A stretch of DNA of 64,000 bases from positions 372,001 through 436,000 of the forward strand of contig NZ_BMML01000004.1 in the NCBI RefSeq assembly GCF_014645815.1, read 5' to 3'. Origin of the DNA: Streptomyces fuscichromogenes (lineage in GTDB: Bacteria; Actinomycetota; Actinomycetes; Streptomycetales; Streptomycetaceae). Made by a program: the position numbers and the translations under genes. The notes beneath the pieces were generated by a model. That model was given only the letters and a program-made list of their open reading frames with translations, was not told the DNA's origin and ran no database searches. Positions 1 to 8,568 of the stretch are shown here, piece after piece. The stretch's first letter is position 1; each line of letters opens with the position of its first letter.

Positions 1-435
1 CGCGGCCAGGACGTACCGGCCGTGCGGGGCGTTCGCCAGATGCGCCAGCGGCGCGGGGAGTCTGAGGGAGACCTCGCCGTCGGGGGTGACGCGGAGGGTC
101 TCGTTGCCGTACCGCTTGCCGGACTCACCGTCCGCCTGGAGGAACCGCCGTTCGGCCCGCCACCGCGTGCGCCACTGCTCCTCGGTGAGCCCGGCGGCAT
201 CAAGATGGTGGCGGGTGGCCAGCAGTCGCTTCCCGCCGCGCACCATATGCACGGTGCCGGCCTGCCAGTGGGCCCGCGCCGCCTGGAGCCGGTCTTCGAG
301 GACGTGCAGACGCCGGGACTTGGCATGCCACTCCTTGCGCGAGCGGTAGCCGCCCGGAGTGTGTCTGCTGCCCTTCTCGCCCAGGGGCAGGGACAGCCGG
401 CATCGAAATCCGTCACCCCACCCAACGACCACCAC
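1..435 (-). pseudogene. N-terminally truncated TnpB/IS605 OrfB-like transposase remnant, runs off left edge
   Basis: Read on the minus strand, this frame stays open from about position 441 to the left edge. It encodes a stretch containing EWHAKSRRLHVLEDRL, VRGGKRLLATRHHL and LPAPLAHLANAPHGRYVL. I recognise these segments from the large actinobacterial IS200/IS605 OrfB (TnpB-like, RNA-guided nuclease ancestor) proteins. In full-length members they lie after a long N-terminal part. Here an in-frame stop (445-447) precedes the homology and no upstream frame continues it, so the 5' half is missing. The RuvC-like catalytic half would lie beyond the window. GTG codons at 435 or 430-432 could start a short product, but a decayed element is more likely. 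No terminal repeat or target duplication can be judged from this side. Family assignment is from memory of the motif. Confidence 0.55.
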
Positions 436-691
436 CCGTGAAGGTCACGCATTCGACGCAAGAACTCCCCTTCCCCGCCCGGAGCACGCCCGCCAGCGCC
501 CGGCACACTCACTCATCCGCGCCAGAACGCGTTCAAACGACGCCGATCACCAGCTACTCACAACCCTTCCGAGCGCAGGGCGTACGAGCGCCTGGTGCGT
601 CAACCGGCTGGACGATCGCCATCTCGACCTTCAGATGGCCGACCAGTTCGCCGCCTTGGGCCTTCAAGAATCCGCGAACCTGTCGGCTTCC
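436..691. other. Gene-free stretch
   Basis: Between the transposase remnant and the terminator of the mannosidase gene I see no supported gene. The open frames here lack ribosome sites and recognisable protein motifs. Confidence 0.5.
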
Positions 692-726
692 AGAGGGGGC
701 GGACCCGAACCGGATCCGCCCCCTCT
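692..726 (-). terminator. Hairpin terminator after the GH92 gene
   Basis: Perfect 12-bp arms (AGAGGGGGCGGA at 692-703 and its complement at 715-726) around an 11-base loop, starting 16 bases past the stop codon of the minus-strand mannosidase gene. There is no clear U-tract, which is usual for Streptomyces terminators. Confidence 0.7.
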
Positions 727-741
727 CGCCGTGTCGCCGTC

Positions 742-3700
742 TCAGGCCAGCAACTCCACCTCCGCCAGCGTCGATTCACCGTCCAGGACCAGGCGGTAGT
801 GCGCGTACGCCCCGGGTCTCTGGATCGTGAACGCCCGTGTCTGGAGGTCCCAGGCGAAGGTCTCGCCCGAACGGTGGTCCACGGTGCGCCAGTTCGCGCC
901 GTCCGTCGAGGCCTGGAGGGTCCAGCCCGTCGGTGCCCTCGTGTGGTCCGACGGGGAGGTGAGGGTGTACTGGATGCCCTTGGCCGATCCGGTCACCGGC
1001 AGGTCCACCGACGTCACCGTATCCTGGGTGGCCGAGGTGTTGTCGAACAGGGCTCCGCCGCCCTTGAGGACGTCCGCGCGCGGGGTCGGGACCTTGTCGT
1101 CCTTGGTGATCGAGACCGGTGCGGCGTTCCTGCCGGTGCCCCAGGCCGACGGCTTCGGACCCATCGCGAAGTCGATGACACCGCCCTTGGAGATGAGGGA
1201 GTGGGGGAGCGAGGTCGACGTCCAGGCGCTGCCGTTGACGCGCACGCCCTGGACGTAGACGTTCCGCGCGCTGTTCCGCGGCGCCCGGATCACCAGGTCG
1301 TGGCCGTTCTCCAGATGGACGGTGGCCTTCCTGAACAGCGGGGAGCCGATCGTGTAGTCGCCGCTGCCCATCACCAGCGGGTAGAAGCCGAGGGCCGAGA
1401 AGAGGTACCAGGCCGACTGCTCGCCGTTGTCCTCGTCGCCGTGGTAGCCCTGACCGATCTCGCTGCCCAGGTAGAGCCGGGAGAGCGCCTCACGGACGTA
1501 GGCCTGCGCCTTCCAGGGCTCGCCGGCCGCGTCGTACATGTAGATGACGTGGTGGGCGACCTGGTTGGAGTGGCCGTACATGCCCATCCGCACGTCCCGG
1601 GCCTCGGTCATCTCGTGGATGACCCCGCCGTAGGAGCCGACGAAGTCGGGGGAGGCGGTCTCGGGCGTCGCGAAGAACTCGTCGAGCTTGTCGGCGAGCC
1701 CGGCCCGGCCGCCGTACAGGTTGGCCAGGCCCCGGCTGTCCTGCGGGGCGGTGAAGGCGTAACCCCAGCCGTTGGTCTCGGTGTAGTCGTAGCCCCACAC
1801 CCGCGGGTCGTACGACGAGGAGTCCATCCGCCAGTCGCCCTGGGCGTCCTTGCCCTGGAAGAAGCCGGCCTTGGAGTCGAAGAGGTCCACGTAGTCCTGG
1901 GCGCGGTTGAGGAAGTAGTCCGACTCCTCCTGGTAGCGCTTCTCGCCCGTCTTCGCGTACAGCGCCCTGCCCATCTCGGCGATGCCGTAGTCGTTGACGT
2001 ACCCCTCCATCGCCCAGGACAGGCCCTCGCGGGTGTCGTCGCTGGTGTAACCGAGGAAGGGGGAGGTGGACATGCCCTTGCGGCCGACGCCGGAGGAGGG
2101 CGGTACGACGGTCGCGTTCTTCAGGGCCGCCTCGTACGCCGCCTTCGCGTCGAACTTCACGCCCTTGACGTAGGCGTCCGCGAACGCCACGTCCGAGGAG
2201 GTGCCGGTCATCAGGTCGGCGTACCCGGGGGAGGACCAGCGCGAGGTCCAGCCGCCGTCCTTGTACTGCTGCACGAACCCGTCGACCATCTCGCCTGCCT
2301 GAGTGGGTGTCAGGAACGAGTAGGCCGGCCAGGTGGTGCGGTACGTGTCCCAGAAGCCGTTGTTGACGTACACCTTGCCGTCCACGATCTTCGCGCCGGT
2401 GTGCGTCGGGGTGTCCTGGCTGGTCATCGGCGAGAAGGGGGAGGCGTACTGGTACGTCGAACCGACCTTCTCGAAGCCGGAGTTGGGGTACAGGTACAGC
2501 CGGTACATGCTGGAGTAGAGGGTGGTGAGCTGGTCGGCCGTGGCGCCCTCCACCTCCACCTTGCCGAGCAGCCTGTCCCAGACCTTCCGCGCCTGTGCCT
2601 TCACCGTGTCGAAGGAGGTGCCGTCCGGGATCTCCTGGCGCAGGTTGTCCTTGGCCTGGTCGACGCTGATGAGGGAGGTGGCCAGGCGGAGCGTGACGGT
2701 GCGGTCGGCGCCCGCGTCGAAGCGCAGGTAGCCCTTCACCCCGCTGGAGTCGCCGCCCGTCACCGGCTTGTCGAAGACGCCGTAGACGAAGAGGCGGGTC
2801 GCGCCCGTCGACAGGCCGGACTTGACGTCGGAGTAGCCGGTGACGATCCCGTGCTCCTTGTCGAGGGTCAGGCCCGCCTGCTCGGTCACGTTGTCGAAGA
2901 TCACGCTCGCGTCGTCGCCCGGGTAGGTGAAGCGCAGGGCGGCCGCGTGGTCGGTCGGCGTCATCTCGGCCTTCAGGCCGTTCTCGAACCGGACCCCGTA
3001 GTAGTACGGCCGGGCGGTCTCGTTCGCGTGCCGGAAGGCCAGCTCGCGTGCCTCCCGGCCGGTGTCCGGGGTGCCGGAGGCGACGGACGGCATCAGCTGG
3101 AAGGTCTGCCGGTCGCCCATCCAGGGGCTCGGCTCATGGCTCGCGCTGAACGCCTGGATCGTCGGCAGGTTGTCGCCGTTGTTGGCGCGGGCGTATTCGT
3201 ACAGCCAGCTCTCCGAGGACGCGTTGGTCACCGGCGTCCAGAAGTTGAAGCCGTGCGGCAGGGCGGTGGCCGGGAAGTTGTTCCCGCGCGAGAAGCTGCC
3301 GCTGGAGTTGGTGCCGCGGGTGGTGAGCGCGTAGTCGGCCAGATGCGCCTTCGGCTTCTCGGGGGCCACCGGCTTCAGCGACACGTCGTCGATCCAGCCG
3401 CGGAACTTGGCGGGCCCGGCGGGGGAGTCGTAGCCCACCAGGATCCGGTCCACCGTCTTGCCGGCCGCGACCGAACCGATCACCGACGAGACGTTGTTCC
3501 ACTGGTTGACGTACAGCGACTTCGAGGCGCCCTGCGCGCGCGGCGACAGCCCGAACCCGTGCTGGTCGACGGCCCCGAGGTCGCTCAGATAGGTCCCGTC
3601 CGTGAAGGCCAGGTCCACCGCCACGTTCGTGGCGTCGTAGTCGAGGTCGCCGTCGGCCATGGACGGGAAGATCCGGTAGCCCAGCCGCGTGTCGCGGCCG

Positions 3701-4557
3701 ACCTCGACGTTCACGTCGAAGACCTTGTTGTACGAGTACGCCCGGCCGCTCGCGGTGTGCCGCCCGGCGTAGCGCAGTGCGTGCGTTCCCGTGAACCCGG
3801 CCCGCGCCTTCGCGGTCGGCGAACCGCTGGGCCCCTTGTCGACCAGCGAGAGCATGTCCTGGGGCACCGGACCGCCGCTGCCGCCCGTGGAGAACTGCAG
3901 GTCGGCGATCTGCAGGATGTCGGAGGCGCCGTTGTTCCGCGTGACGTCGAGCCGGAAGTGCTGGTACTCGGCGGGCGCGGAGAGGTCGTAGGAGTTGGTC
4001 TGGAACCGCTCCGGGAAGGACTCGCCGGTCCGGGTGTCGACGGTCTTCCAGTCCTTGCCGTCCGTCGAGCCCTGGAGGGTCCAGTCCTTCGGGTCGCGCT
4101 CGTCGTAGTCGTTCGCCGAGGTGAGGGCGTAGGTCACCAGCTTGATGGGCTTGTCGAAGTCGAACTCGACCCAGCCGGTGGGCTCGAAGGTGAGCCACTT
4201 GGTGCCCGGCTCGCCGTCGACGAGGTTCTCCTTGACCTCGCCCGCGCCGGTGTTCTCGCCGCTCGCCCGTACGTCGGTCACATGGTCGGTGACATTGCCG
4301 GGGATGCCGGTGCTGTAGCCGCCGTCCACGCCCGAGGCCCGCGGTGCGCCACCGGGGTCGGTGTCCACGGTGTCGGTCCAGTCCGGTGACGGATCGCCAG
4401 ACTCGAACGAGGATGCGAACTGCGTCGCGGCGGCCGGTGCCTTCACTGGCAGGGCCACCGCGGCCCCCTGGGAGCCCAGGGTCATGACTACGGCGGCCGC
4501 GATCACGACCGCCGTACCAGATCGGTGTCCTGTTCTTCGCTGCGTTCTCCGCTGCAT
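742..4557 (-). CDS. Secreted GH92 alpha-mannosidase with two F5/8-type C (discoidin-like) domains
   Basis: About 1271 aa. A signal peptide (QRRTQRRTGHRSG then an Ala/Val-rich core) is followed by a discoidin/CBM32-like domain (roughly residues 85-230, with DWTLQGSTDGKDWKTVD). The glycosidase family 92 catalytic region comes next, followed by a second discoidin-like domain at the C-terminus (GWTLQASTDGANWRTVD). The GH92 hallmark GYHGDEDNGEQSAWY lies late in the catalytic region. GH92 enzymes are calcium-dependent exo-acting alpha-mannosidases (alpha-1,2/1,3/1,6) acting on N-glycans or yeast mannan; the linkage preference cannot be read here. The start at 4557 is chosen because GGGAGGG lies 11 bases upstream; a TTG at 4590 is also in frame but lies inside the operator-like palindrome at 4586-4597. 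The gene is divergent from ngcEFG, suggesting coordinated use of glycoprotein sugars. Confidence 0.9.
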   Translation of the reverse strand: MQRRTQRRTGHRSGTAVVIAAAVVMTLGSQGAAVALPVKAPAAATQFASSFESGDPSPDWTDTVDTDPGGAPRASGVDGGYSTGIPGNVTDHVTDVRASGENTGAGEVKENLVDGEPGTKWLTFEPTGWVEFDFDKPIKLVTYALTSANDYDERDPKDWTLQGSTDGKDWKTVDTRTGESFPERFQTNSYDLSAPAEYQHFRLDVTRNNGASDILQIADLQFSTGGSGGPVPQDMLSLVDKGPSGSPTAKARAGFTGTHALRYAGRHTASGRAYSYNKVFDVNVEVGRDTRLGYRIFPSMADGDLDYDATNVAVDLAFTDGTYLSDLGAVDQHGFGLSPRAQGASKSLYVNQWNNVSSVIGSVAAGKTVDRILVGYDSPAGPAKFRGWIDDVSLKPVAPEKPKAHLADYALTTRGTNSSGSFSRGNNFPATALPHGFNFWTPVTNASSESWLYEYARANNGDNLPTIQAFSASHEPSPWMGDRQTFQLMPSVASGTPDTGREARELAFRHANETARPYYYGVRFENGLKAEMTPTDHAAALRFTYPGDDASVIFDNVTEQAGLTLDKEHGIVTGYSDVKSGLSTGATRLFVYGVFDKPVTGGDSSGVKGYLRFDAGADRTVTLRLATSLISVDQAKDNLRQEIPDGTSFDTVKAQARKVWDRLLGKVEVEGATADQLTTLYSSMYRLYLYPNSGFEKVGSTYQYASPFSPMTSQDTPTHTGAKIVDGKVYVNNGFWDTYRTTWPAYSFLTPTQAGEMVDGFVQQYKDGGWTSRWSSPGYADLMTGTSSDVAFADAYVKGVKFDAKAAYEAALKNATVVPPSSGVGRKGMSTSPFLGYTSDDTREGLSWAMEGYVNDYGIAEMGRALYAKTGEKRYQEESDYFLNRAQDYVDLFDSKAGFFQGKDAQGDWRMDSSSYDPRVWGYDYTETNGWGYAFTAPQDSRGLANLYGGRAGLADKLDEFFATPETASPDFVGSYGGVIHEMTEARDVRMGMYGHSNQVAHHVIYMYDAAGEPWKAQAYVREALSRLYLGSEIGQGYHGDEDNGEQSAWYLFSALGFYPLVMGSGDYTIGSPLFRKATVHLENGHDLVIRAPRNSARNVYVQGVRVNGSAWTSTSLPHSLISKGGVIDFAMGPKPSAWGTGRNAAPVSITKDDKVPTPRADVLKGGGALFDNTSATQDTVTSVDLPVTGSAKGIQYTLTSPSDHTRAPTGWTLQASTDGANWRTVDHRSGETFAWDLQTRAFTIQRPGAYAHYRLVLDGESTLAEVELLA

Positions 4558-4585
4558 CACAACGGGTACCCTCCCTGCCACATGA

Positions 4586-4597
4586 GACAACGTTGTC
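4586..4597. promoter_or_regulatory. LacI-type palindromic operator upstream of GH92
   Basis: GACAACGTTGTC is a perfect 12-bp palindrome with a central CG, the layout of LacI-family operators. It lies 29 bases upstream of the mannosidase start codon. The regulator is not identified; the LacI protein encoded at 24465-25475 is a candidate, but its own nearby palindromes have a different core (ACCGGT). Confidence 0.6.
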
Positions 4598-4771
4598 AGC
4601 TGCGTGGCGCAGGAACCAGTAGGTGGTCAAGTGACCCGTGATGTCAAGGGTGTTGGGTGCGGCATTCAGGGGGCTATGTCGGCTCTTTTTCCGGCAAGGC
4701 GTACAGAGATCGCTCATATTTCCGACAGGTCTCAACTAGGAAAAGACCCGTGGCCAACCTTGCATTCGATC

Positions 4772-4804
4772 TTGCCCCGCTGACGGGAAGTGGACTATAC
4801 CTGT
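4772..4804 (+). promoter_or_regulatory. Candidate ngcEFG promoter overlapped by a dre-like (DasR) site
   Basis: TTGCCC (4772-4777) and TATACC (4796-4801) are 18 bases apart and face the transporter operon. The 16-mer AGTGGACTATACCTGT (4789-4804) fits the DasR-responsive element A(C/G)TGGTCTAGACCA(C/G)T at 13 of 16 positions and covers the -10 box. DasR is the GlcNAc-responsive GntR repressor of Streptomyces. The match is by eye. The rest of the 4598-4896 intergenic stretch holds no gene. Confidence 0.5.
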
Positions 4805-4896
4805 CGGCGTTTCCCGCATGACTTCCTGCACGACCCAGCACTACCCGACCGCGGTGCCGGGAGGATCCGGTTCACCGCCTGAGTCCTGGAGAAGGC

Positions 4897-6360
4897 GTGG
4901 ACTTGAGCATGGGATCCCCTTCCGCAGCGAACCCCGGTGCCGAGGGTGTCGGCCGGCGCGATCTGATCAAGCGTTCTGCCGCACTCGGCCTGATTTCGGT
5001 CCCCACCGTCGGATTCCTCTCCGCCTGCGCCAGCAGCGGCGGGGGCGGCCAGTCCAAGGACAAGGCCGGCAAGAAGACGGCCAAGAACCCGCTGGGCGTC
5101 AACGAGACCGCCAAGATGGAATTCGTCCTCTTCGACGGCGGTTTCGGCAAGGAGTACGCCCAGGACGCGGTGAAGATCTACGAGAAGGACTTCCCGAAGG
5201 CCACGGTCAAGTTCTCCGCCACCCAGAAGATCCAGTCCACCCTCCAGCCGCGCTTCAACCAGGGCACCCCGCCGGACCTCATCGACAACTCCGGCGCCGA
5301 GCAGATGGACATGGGCGTGCTCGTCGGCAAGAACCAGCTGGCCGACCTCACCCCGCTCCTCGACGCCCCGTCGTTCGACGACCCGAACAAGAAGGTCCGC
5401 GACACGCTCCGGCCCGGCATCGTCGAGATGGGCCAGTTCGACGGAGACCCGGTCTGGATCATGTACTACGCCTACACGGTCTACGGCGTCTGGTACTCGC
5501 AGAAGGCCCTGGACTCGCTGGACGCGGAGTACCCGCAGACCTGGGACCAGATGATCGCCGTCTGCGAGAAGGCCAAGAAGAAGGGCATGGCCGGCTGGAC
5601 CTATGCCGGCAAGTACCCCTACTACATCCCCTTCTCGCTCTACCCGATGATCGGCAAGGTCGGCGGCGTCGAGGTCCTGAACGCCATCGACAACCTGGAG
5701 CCGAACGCCTGGAAGCACCCGGCCGTCAAGGCGTGTTTCGAGGCCTACTACGAGCTCTACAAGAAGGGCTACATCCTCAAGGGCACCCCCGGCATCGACC
5801 ACATCCAGTCACAGACCGCCTGGGCGCAGGGCAAGGCGCTGTTCATCCCGAACGGCTCCTGGGTCGAGAACGAGTCGGCGAACGTCATCCCCTCCGACTT
5901 CGACCTCGCCGTCTCCGCGCCCACCGGCATCGACAAGAACGACAAGATGCCGTTCGGCACCATCTGGGCCTCCGGCGGCGAGCCGTTCATCGTCCCGGCC
6001 AAGGCGGCGAACGCCCAGGGCGGCATGGAGCAGCTGCGCATCATGCTCAGCGAGGCCTCCTCGAAGAACTTCACGACGAAGGTGAAGTCGCTGACCGCCT
6101 ACAACGGCGGCACCGACGGCATCACCCTCACCCCCGGCCTCACCTCCGGTGTCGCCGCGCTGAAGCTGGCCGGGTCGAACGTGGTCAACCCGCGGCTCCA
6201 GGACTGGTACGTGCAGCTCCAGAAGGAGAAGATCGGGGTCGCCGGACTCGGCGAGATGATGGCCGGCCGGCTCACCCCGGCGGAGGCGATCAAGAAGATC
6301 CAGGGCTTCGCCGACGAGACCGCCAAGGACACCACGATCAAGCACTACAAGCACCAGTAA
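4897..6360 (+). CDS. ngcE: NgcE-like GlcNAc/chitobiose-binding lipoprotein of an ABC importer
   Basis: 487 aa solute-binding protein of the carbohydrate (COG1653-type) family. The N-terminus has a twin-arginine-like segment (GRRDLIKRSAALGL) and a lipobox ending LSAC, so it should be an exported lipoprotein, possibly through Tat. The GTG at 4897 has GGAG five bases upstream; an in-frame ATG at 4909 (MGSPSAANPG) is the alternative. It is first in a run with two permeases and followed by a ROK regulator, the arrangement I know for ngcEFG (S. coelicolor SCO6005-6007), whose product binds N,N'-diacetylchitobiose and GlcNAc. No ATPase gene is present; such systems usually use the shared ATPase MsiK encoded elsewhere. 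Substrate assignment is by synteny. Confidence 0.85.
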   Translation: MDLSMGSPSAANPGAEGVGRRDLIKRSAALGLISVPTVGFLSACASSGGGGQSKDKAGKKTAKNPLGVNETAKMEFVLFDGGFGKEYAQDAVKIYEKDFPKATVKFSATQKIQSTLQPRFNQGTPPDLIDNSGAEQMDMGVLVGKNQLADLTPLLDAPSFDDPNKKVRDTLRPGIVEMGQFDGDPVWIMYYAYTVYGVWYSQKALDSLDAEYPQTWDQMIAVCEKAKKKGMAGWTYAGKYPYYIPFSLYPMIGKVGGVEVLNAIDNLEPNAWKHPAVKACFEAYYELYKKGYILKGTPGIDHIQSQTAWAQGKALFIPNGSWVENESANVIPSDFDLAVSAPTGIDKNDKMPFGTIWASGGEPFIVPAKAANAQGGMEQLRIMLSEASSKNFTTKVKSLTAYNGGTDGITLTPGLTSGVAALKLAGSNVVNPRLQDWYVQLQKEKIGVAGLGEMMAGRLTPAEAIKKIQGFADETAKDTTIKHYKHQ

Positions 6361-6389
6361 CCAGCAACCCTCTCGGCACCGGAGTGGCG

Positions 6390-7316
6390 ATGCAGCACGG
6401 CAAGTACCGGTTCATCGTGGGGTTTCTGGCGTTGCCCCTCGGACTGTACGCGCTCTTCGTGGTGTGGCCGTTCATCCAGTCCATCTACTACTCGTTCACG
6501 GACTGGACCGGCCTGAGCCCCGAATTCAAGATGGTCGGCCTGGACAATTACCGGAGGATGCTGCACGACGACGTCTTCTGGAAGTCCTTGCAGCACAGCT
6601 TGATGTTCGCGGTCGTGCTGCCGCTGGTGACGATCAGCCTGGCGCTGTTCTTCGCCTTCATGATCAATGTGGGTGGCCGGAGAAGAAGGGGAGGCCCGGT
6701 GATATCCGGAGTCCGGGGCTCCTCTTTCTACAAGATCGTCTACTTCTTCCCGCAGGTGCTGTCGATCGCGATCATCTCGCTGCTGTTCGCCTTCGCCTAC
6801 AACCCCGACAGCGGCGCGATCAATTCACTGCTCCGCGGAATCGGTCTGGACAATATCCAGCCACTCTGGCTGGGCGACCCGAGCCTCGCCCTGTGGTGCG
6901 TGATGGCCGTACTGGTCTGGTCCTCGGTCGGTTTCTTCGTGGTCCTCTTCTCGGCGGGCATGGCGTCCATCCCCACCGACCTGTACGAGGCCGCCCTGCT
7001 CGACGGCGCCGGCCGCGCCACCACCTTCTTCCGCCTCACCCTGCCGCTGCTCTGGGACACCGTGCAGTCCGGCTGGGTCTACATGGGCATCCTCGCGCTC
7101 GGCGCCGAGTCGTTCGCAGTCGTACAGATCATGACGACCGGACCGGGCGGTCCGGACTACTCGACGACCGTGATGGTCCTGTACGTGTACCAGAAGGCGT
7201 TCCGGGACGGTCAGGCCGCCTACGCCACCACCATCGGCGTCGCCCTGCTGGTCGTCACGCTCGCCTTCGCGGCGATCGTGATGCGGCTGGGCCGTCGCGA
7301 GCGGCTGGAGTACTGA
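6390..7316 (+). CDS. ngcF: NgcF-like sugar ABC permease
   Basis: 308 aa, about six membrane segments, binding-protein-dependent inner-membrane component. The cytoplasmic EAA loop is EAALLDGAGRATTFFRLTLP, the site that contacts the ATPase. ATG at 6390 has GGAG (6381-6384) five bases upstream. The gene begins 29 bases after ngcE and its stop is 4 bases before the ngcG start. A basic insertion (GGRRRRGGPVISG) lies between the second and third membrane segments. It should form the translocation pore with NgcG. Confidence 0.85.
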   Translation: MQHGKYRFIVGFLALPLGLYALFVVWPFIQSIYYSFTDWTGLSPEFKMVGLDNYRRMLHDDVFWKSLQHSLMFAVVLPLVTISLALFFAFMINVGGRRRRGGPVISGVRGSSFYKIVYFFPQVLSIAIISLLFAFAYNPDSGAINSLLRGIGLDNIQPLWLGDPSLALWCVMAVLVWSSVGFFVVLFSAGMASIPTDLYEAALLDGAGRATTFFRLTLPLLWDTVQSGWVYMGILALGAESFAVVQIMTTGPGGPDYSTTVMVLYVYQKAFRDGQAAYATTIGVALLVVTLAFAAIVMRLGRRERLEY

Positions 7317-7320
7317 AGCG

Positions 7321-8220
7321 ATGACGACGACCGAGACCGACGTCACTGTCACCAAGGCCGAGCCCCCCGCGCCCGAGCCGCCCCGGCGGCAGCGCGAGGG
7401 TGGGGTCCTCAACGTCTTCTCCCACGGCGTCCTGGTCATCTGGGCGTTCATGGTGGTCACGCCACTGCTCTGGGCCGTGATGACGTCCTTCAAGGACGAC
7501 CGCTCCATCTTCGGCTCGCCCTGGGCGCTCCCCGACAAGCTCCACTTCGACAACTGGGCGCGGGCCTGGACCCAGGCCAACATGAGCGACTACTTCCTGA
7601 ACACCGTCATCGTGGTCGGCGGCTCGCTCATCGGAACCCTGGTCCTCGGCTCGATGGCGGCCTACGTCCTGGCCCGCTTCGACTTCCCGGGCAACCGCTT
7701 CATCTACTACCTGTTCATCGGCGGCATGAGCTTCCCGATCATGCTCGCGCTGGTCCCGCTGTTCTACGTCGTCAACAACATGGGCCTGCTCAACACGCTG
7801 CACGGCCTGATCCTGGTCTACATCGCGTACTCGCTGCCGTTCACGGTCTTCTTCCTCACGGCGTTCTTCCGCACCCTGCCCACCTCGGTGGCCGAGGCGG
7901 CCTTCGTCGACGGCGCCTCGCACACCCGCACGTTCTTCCAGATCATGCTGCCGATGGCGAAGCCCGGCCTGATCAGCGTGGGGATCTTCAACTTCCTCGG
8001 CCAGTGGAACCAGTACATGCTCCCGACGGTCCTCAACACGGACCCCGACAAACACGTCCTCACCCAGGGCCTGGTCCAGCTCGCGGTCAGCCAGGGCTAC
8101 AAGGGCGACTGGTCCGGCCTCTTCGCCGGCCTGGTGATGGCGATGCTCCCGGTCCTGGCGGCGTACATCATCTTCCAACGCCAGGTGGTGGCGGGCTTGA
8201 CGGCCGGTGCGCTGAAGTAG
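7321..8220 (+). CDS. ngcG: NgcG-like sugar ABC permease
   Basis: 299 aa, second permease of the importer, with six predicted membrane segments and EAA motif EAAFVDGASHTRTFFQIMLP. The ATG follows the ngcF stop by four bases and the GGAG used as ribosome site lies inside the end of ngcF, so the two are probably translationally coupled. The N-terminal ~35 residues are hydrophilic and rich in Thr, Pro and Arg. Partner of NgcF; the ATPase is expected in trans. Confidence 0.85.
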   Translation: MTTTETDVTVTKAEPPAPEPPRRQREGGVLNVFSHGVLVIWAFMVVTPLLWAVMTSFKDDRSIFGSPWALPDKLHFDNWARAWTQANMSDYFLNTVIVVGGSLIGTLVLGSMAAYVLARFDFPGNRFIYYLFIGGMSFPIMLALVPLFYVVNNMGLLNTLHGLILVYIAYSLPFTVFFLTAFFRTLPTSVAEAAFVDGASHTRTFFQIMLPMAKPGLISVGIFNFLGQWNQYMLPTVLNTDPDKHVLTQGLVQLAVSQGYKGDWSGLFAGLVMAMLPVLAAYIIFQRQVVAGLTAGALK

Positions 8221-8272
8221 GCCGAACGTTCGCAACCCGAAAGAGGGCGCCCTTGAATCCGGCGCCCGTGAC

Positions 8273-8330
8273 CGCGCCCCGAAGGGGCGCGGGGAACTGC
8301 GCGACCAGCCACAACGCACCCGCACGGATG
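8273..8330 (+). repeat. Dispersed GC-rich intergenic repeat, copy 1
   Basis: Hairpin with arms CGCGCCCC (8273-8280) and GGGGCGCG (8284-8291), followed by GGAACTGCGCGACCAGCC. The same unit recurs near 13.5, 15.7, 18.9, 24.4, 45.4, 53.8 and 57.0 kb in both orientations. Placed 50 bases after ngcG, it may also act as the operon terminator. The rest of 8221-8568 holds no gene; a 10-bp palindrome GGACATGTCC is at 8380-8389. Confidence 0.75.
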
Positions 8331-8568
8331 CGCTCGACCGGTCCCACCGCCCCCTCTGCCACCTGCTGACCAGTGGCCTGGACATGTCCATCGCATGTCT
8401 CTCCGGCAACCTCCGAACCGCCAACGATTTCTCTCAAGGACTTGACGGCGGTAACCCGTTCAGCAGAGCTTGGAGTTCATAACTTGTAAGTGGCCCGGTC
8501 TCAGTGAGGTGATCTGGGTCACGTTGGCGGCACCGTGGCCGCCTCCGATGGCGGGAGTGGATGGGTCG

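Noticed and set aside
595..4389. 1264-codon open frame on the plus strand opposite the GH92 gene
   Set aside because: Composition is Arg/Val/Gly-rich without motifs; it is the antisense shadow of the mannosidase gene caused by high GC.
4818..6389. Plus-strand frame fused in front of ngcF
   Set aside because: This part is an out-of-frame shadow of ngcE; the real permease starts at 6390 with its own ribosome site.
8371..8389. Possible second dre or operator (GACCAGTGG and GGACATGTCC)
   Set aside because: Only a half match to the dre element, and the 10-bp palindrome is short; not enough to call.
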